This document shows, piece by piece, positions 61,010 through 64,000 of a DNA stretch of 64,000 nt. The position numbers and the translations under genes were made by a program. Source of the stretch: Halobacillus_B sp963739045 (GTDB taxonomy: Bacteria; Bacillota; Bacilli; Bacillales; Halobacillaceae); contig CAVTYY010000004.1 of NCBI GenBank assembly GCA_963739045.1, positions 1,116,001 through 1,180,000 of the forward strand, read 5' to 3'. Position 1 is the first letter of the stretch; each line of letters starts with the position of its first letter. The notes below the pieces were generated by a model. The model saw nothing but the letters and a program-made list of their open reading frames with translations, was not told the origin of the DNA and did no database searches.

Positions 61010-62941
61010 TTGAACACAAAATACTTAGATTTACTTGCCCAGGAATATAATAGTGAAGAAAAAGTTGTTACTGAAATTATCAATCTTAAAGCTATTCTAA
61101 ATCTGCCAAAAGGAACAGAACACTTTGTCAGTGATTTACATGGGGAGTATCAAGCCTTTCAACATGTGTTAAGAAATGGATCGGGTAAAGTTAAGGAGAA
61201 AATATCGGATCTGTTTAAAGATGTTTTAACCGAAAAAGAAATCGATGAATTTGCCACCCTGGTCTACTATCCAGAAGAGAAAATTAAAATGATGAAGAAT
61301 TCCTTTGATAGTGATCAGGAATTAACCGAGTGGTACAGTCAGCTAATTAAGCGAATGATTAAACTTATTTCTTACGCTTCATCGAAATATACACGTTCAA
61401 AACTGCGAAAAGCCTTACCTGACCAATTTGAGTATGTGGTAGAAGAGCTCCTCTATAAGACGGAGGATTTTATTAATAAGGAACTATACTATTCCAAAAT
61501 ACTTCAGCAGATTATCTCCCTTGGTCAAGCCGATAAACTTATCATAGGTCTCGCTTACACTACTCAGAGATTGGTAGTTGATCACCTGCATGTGGTAGGA
61601 GATATTTATGATCGGGGACCTGAGCCTGATGAAATTATGGAAACGCTCATCAATTATCACTCGGTTGACGTTCAATGGGGCAATCATGATGCCCTTTGGA
61701 TCGGTGCTTTTGCAGGTTCTAAGGTTTGTCTCGCAAATATTATTCGTATTTGTGCCCGCTACAACAATTTGGAAATCATTGAAGATGTATATGGAATAAA
61801 CTTAAGACCCCTTCTCAATCTGGCAGAGAAATACTATGAGGATAATTCTGCATTCAGACCCAAGGTAGATTCAGACGAGAAACAAACAAATCTTGAAAAA
61901 TCACAAATTACTAAAATACACCAGGCCATTGCCATGATTCAGTTCAAATTAGAAAGCCCGATTATAAAGAGGCGTTCTTACTTTAATATGTCGGATCGTT
62001 TATTGTTAGAGAAGATTGATTTTGAAACAAATGAAATTACTATTCACGGCACGAAATATCCATTAGAAGATACTTGTTTTAGCACGATCAATCCTGAATC
62101 TCCCGCTCAACTCTTAGAGGAAGAAGAGCAAGTAATGGACAAGCTGCTATTTTCCGTTCAGCATTCTGAAAAATTATCCAGACATATGAACTTTCTAATG
62201 AAGAAAGGCAGTCTGTATTTGAAATATAATGGGAACCTGTTAATCCACGGCTGTATTCCTTTAGATCAAGAAGGAAATATGGAAAAAATGAGAATTGACA
62301 ACCGTACCTATGCAGGACGCGACTTACTGGATATTTTCGAATATTATTTACGATATGCTTTTGCTCATCCTGAAGAGACTGATGACCTGGCAACCGATAT
62401 GGTTTGGTACTTATGGACAGGAGAATACTCTTCGCTGTTTGGTAAACGAGAAATGACGACGTTTGAAAGATATTTCATAAAAGACAAACAAGTCCATAAA
62501 GAGAAGAAAAATCCTTACTATCATTTGCGGGAACAGGAGGAAATCTGCAGTAAGATCTTAACTGACTTTGATCTGAATCCAGATCAAGGACACATTATCA
62601 ATGGGCACACTCCGGTGAAAGAAATTGATGGAGAAAATCCGATTAAAGCGAATGGGAAGATGATCGTCATTGACGGAGGTTTTTCAAAAGCATATCAATC
62701 TACTACAGGGATTGCCGGATATACGTTATTATACAATTCTTATGGTATGCAGCTCGTCGCTCATAAACAATTCCATTCCAAAAAAGATGTTCTAATGAAT
62801 GGGACTGACGTTTTATCAGTAAAACGTTTGGTAGATGAAGAATTAGAGAGAAAAAAGGTTCTGGAAACGAACGTGGGAGAAGAATTGCTCCAGGAAGTCT
62901 ATATATTAAATAATTTATTGGAATATCGGTATATGAAATAA
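61010..62941 (+). CDS. fbp: Fructose-1,6-bisphosphatase, class III
   Basis: This Firmicute-type gluconeogenic phosphatase hydrolyses fructose 1,6-bisphosphate. The metallophosphatase motifs are FVSDLHGEYQAF, VVGDIYDRGPEPDEIME and QWGNHDALWIGAFAG; the C-terminal part has NGHTPVKEIDGENPIKANG and IDGGFSKAYQSTTGIAGYTL. TTG 61010 is placed by AAAGGAGA nine bases upstream and gives 643 residues; the frame runs further back without a site. B. subtilis Fbp is about 671 residues, so this form is slightly shorter at the N-terminus. Confidence 0.96.
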   Translation: MNTKYLDLLAQEYNSEEKVVTEIINLKAILNLPKGTEHFVSDLHGEYQAFQHVLRNGSGKVKEKISDLFKDVLTEKEIDEFATLVYYPEEKIKMMKNSFDSDQELTEWYSQLIKRMIKLISYASSKYTRSKLRKALPDQFEYVVEELLYKTEDFINKELYYSKILQQIISLGQADKLIIGLAYTTQRLVVDHLHVVGDIYDRGPEPDEIMETLINYHSVDVQWGNHDALWIGAFAGSKVCLANIIRICARYNNLEIIEDVYGINLRPLLNLAEKYYEDNSAFRPKVDSDEKQTNLEKSQITKIHQAIAMIQFKLESPIIKRRSYFNMSDRLLLEKIDFETNEITIHGTKYPLEDTCFSTINPESPAQLLEEEEQVMDKLLFSVQHSEKLSRHMNFLMKKGSLYLKYNGNLLIHGCIPLDQEGNMEKMRIDNRTYAGRDLLDIFEYYLRYAFAHPEETDDLATDMVWYLWTGEYSSLFGKREMTTFERYFIKDKQVHKEKKNPYYHLREQEEICSKILTDFDLNPDQGHIINGHTPVKEIDGENPIKANGKMIVIDGGFSKAYQSTTGIAGYTLLYNSYGMQLVAHKQFHSKKDVLMNGTDVLSVKRLVDEELERKKVLETNVGEELLQEVYILNNLLEYRYMK

Positions 62942-62987
62942 GGTTTTTATAGATTAAATTTCCCAGAGGGTAAAAGATTTCAATGAT

Positions 62988-63025
62988 CAAGGCGCCATTC
63001 TTGAAATAGAATGGCGCCTTTTACA
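62988..63025. terminator. Bidirectional terminator between fbp and the AraC regulator
   Basis: AAGGCGCCATTCT and AGAATGGCGCCTT form a perfect 13-bp stem between convergent genes. Confidence 0.85.
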
Positions 63026-63050
63026 TGTATCAGGATTAATCAGATTCTTG

Positions 63051-63944
63051 TTAATCCTTACCAAATCTTTTCTTAATCGGAATGTAGATGTCCATCTGTT
63101 TATTTAAGTGTCCATAACATCTTTGGTCGTACAGCTCGAAATCCATGGTACCCCTATGTTCATAATTTGACTTTGGAAACCATTCGGTAAAGATGTAATT
63201 CCATGTAGACTGAATGGTTGAGGGAAAAGACTCATTATCTGCTTGGGGAGTAGTGAACACAACGTATTCTAATTCTGGGAAACTTCTGTGCACCAACCCT
63301 TCAGGAGCGTACGTCTCTTCCTTTACTTCCATCCCAATGATATAAACAAATTCACCTGTTTCTGGAAAGAAATCGGTACAGATACCAAGTTCCACATTAT
63401 TATTCAAAGGGTGCGGTATATTGGTACCCAACCGATTCTGGATATACTGCTGCCAAAAATGAGGGATATCATTATTATTCTGTCCATTCAGATTCTTCGT
63501 TTTTAATTCATAACCAATGATATGAAAAGCGGGTTTCGTCACGTATTTTGGTTCCATCTTTTGACCTCCTGATAAGTGTATTGTATTAAGGCAGGCTTTG
63601 GTGCGAAAAGGACCACTGAATTGTTCAGCATTGCGGTATTTCTTAGGGGAAACACCATAAACCTTCTTAAAAGATCGATGGAATGATTCTTGATAATGAA
63701 AGCCAGCATCTAAAGCAATATTAATAATTTTTTCTTCTGTGTAAAATAGACGTTCTGCTGCAGTTGTCATTCTTCTCTTCCTTACATAATCCATCACAGG
63801 TTCTCCAACTATTGCTTGAAAGACCCGGTGAAAATGAAAAGGAGAGAAGCCTGCTATGTCTGCAATATTTTCAAGTGTGAGATTTTCATGCAAATTTTCT
63901 TCAATGTAATCGATAGTTCTTTGAATGCAGTTCTTATAATTCAA
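63051..63944 (-). CDS. AraC-family regulator with GyrI-like effector domain
   Basis: This 297-residue protein has two N-terminal helix-turn-helix units typical of AraC/XylS regulators (residues 1-105: LTLENIADIAGFSPFHFHRVF, IINIALDAGFHYQESFHRSFKKVYGVSPKKYR). A C-terminal GyrI-like/SOUL-fold effector-binding domain follows from about residue 130 (PAFHIIGYELKTKN, GLVHRSFPELEYVVF). This arrangement is common in multidrug or amphiphile sensors such as Rob. Start TTG 63944 follows CAGGTGAAAGAGAA on the minus strand. Its target is not visible; the upstream neighbour lies outside the window. Confidence 0.92.
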   Translation of the reverse strand: MNYKNCIQRTIDYIEENLHENLTLENIADIAGFSPFHFHRVFQAIVGEPVMDYVRKRRMTTAAERLFYTEEKIINIALDAGFHYQESFHRSFKKVYGVSPKKYRNAEQFSGPFRTKACLNTIHLSGGQKMEPKYVTKPAFHIIGYELKTKNLNGQNNNDIPHFWQQYIQNRLGTNIPHPLNNNVELGICTDFFPETGEFVYIIGMEVKEETYAPEGLVHRSFPELEYVVFTTPQADNESFPSTIQSTWNYIFTEWFPKSNYEHRGTMDFELYDQRCYGHLNKQMDIYIPIKKRFGKD

Positions 63945-64000
63945 TTCTCTTTCACCTGCCTTGCATTTAGGTTAACAGGAATTTACATTAATTTCTTAAC

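Noticed and set aside
1..64000. CRISPR arrays, tRNA genes, insertion sequences, prophage
   Set aside because: No regularly spaced repeats, tRNA consensus (GGTTCRANNCC) in a cloverleaf context, transposase or phage structural genes were seen; GGTTCGGG motifs found belong to terminators.

Overview
The window is a chromosomal segment of a low-GC, endospore-forming member of the Bacillaceae, most likely a halotolerant genus close to Halobacillus. The spore genes (spoIVA, spoVIF, ypjB, a cotD-like coat gene), bacillithiol synthesis (bshA), a menaquinone pathway and near-perfect synteny with the Bacillus subtilis gpsA-to-ypsC region support the family. The acidic, Ser/Asp/Asn-rich tails and linkers on exported proteins (QcrC, PBP1, the cystine-binding lipoprotein) suggest salt tolerance. 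The genus is an inference from protein flavour, not a database result.

Layout. 1-4.3 kb: end of gpsA, spoVIF, yphE, yphF, a GC-rich 123-bp tandem palindromic repeat, and spoIVA. 4.6-9.5 kb: hbs, mtrB (TRAP), hepS-menG-hepT (menaquinone side chain and head methylation), ndk, cheR. 9.5-18.5 kb: the aromatic supraoperon aroF-aroB-aroH-hisC-tyrA-aroE, an unusual amidohydrolase-like gene, then ypiA and ypiB; the trp genes that sit between aroH and hisC in B. subtilis are absent. 18.5-24.4 kb: ypiF, the qcrABC menaquinol:cytochrome c reductase, ypjA, ypjB, a membrane zinc peptidase and a convergent YitT-family gene. 24.5-31.5 kb: a tightly overlapping run ypjD-dapB-mgsA-bshA-cca-birA-panB-panC-panD. 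31.6-39.2 kb: dinG, ypmA, ypmB, aspB, asnS, dnaD, nth. On the minus strand at 39.3-42.6 kb lie ponA and recU, with a 31-codon gene just beyond. 43-48 kb: two small genes (one yppE), cdd, a cotD-like gene with a Met-Pro-Gln-Gly-rich repeat, ypsA, gpsB, RNase P RNA and rlmL/ypsC.

48-64 kb is more accessory: a coupled two-gene operon (an ATP-grasp ligase-like protein plus a 658-residue protein with a papain- or transglutaminase-like Cys/His/Asn arrangement), an M32 carboxypeptidase, a cystine-type ABC importer, a broken class III aminotransferase, an aldo/keto reductase, a decayed GNAT acetyltransferase, a YibE/YibF membrane pair, class III fructose-1,6-bisphosphatase and an AraC/GyrI-like regulator.

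The best candidate for an undescribed system is the ATP-grasp/Cys-hydrolase pair at 48276-51605. Other points of interest are a hairpin that buries the spoVIF ribosome binding site, retention of TRAP without its classical neighbouring target operon, the 123-bp repeat, and two pseudogenes whose lesions can be read directly. No tRNA, CRISPR array, insertion sequence or prophage was seen.
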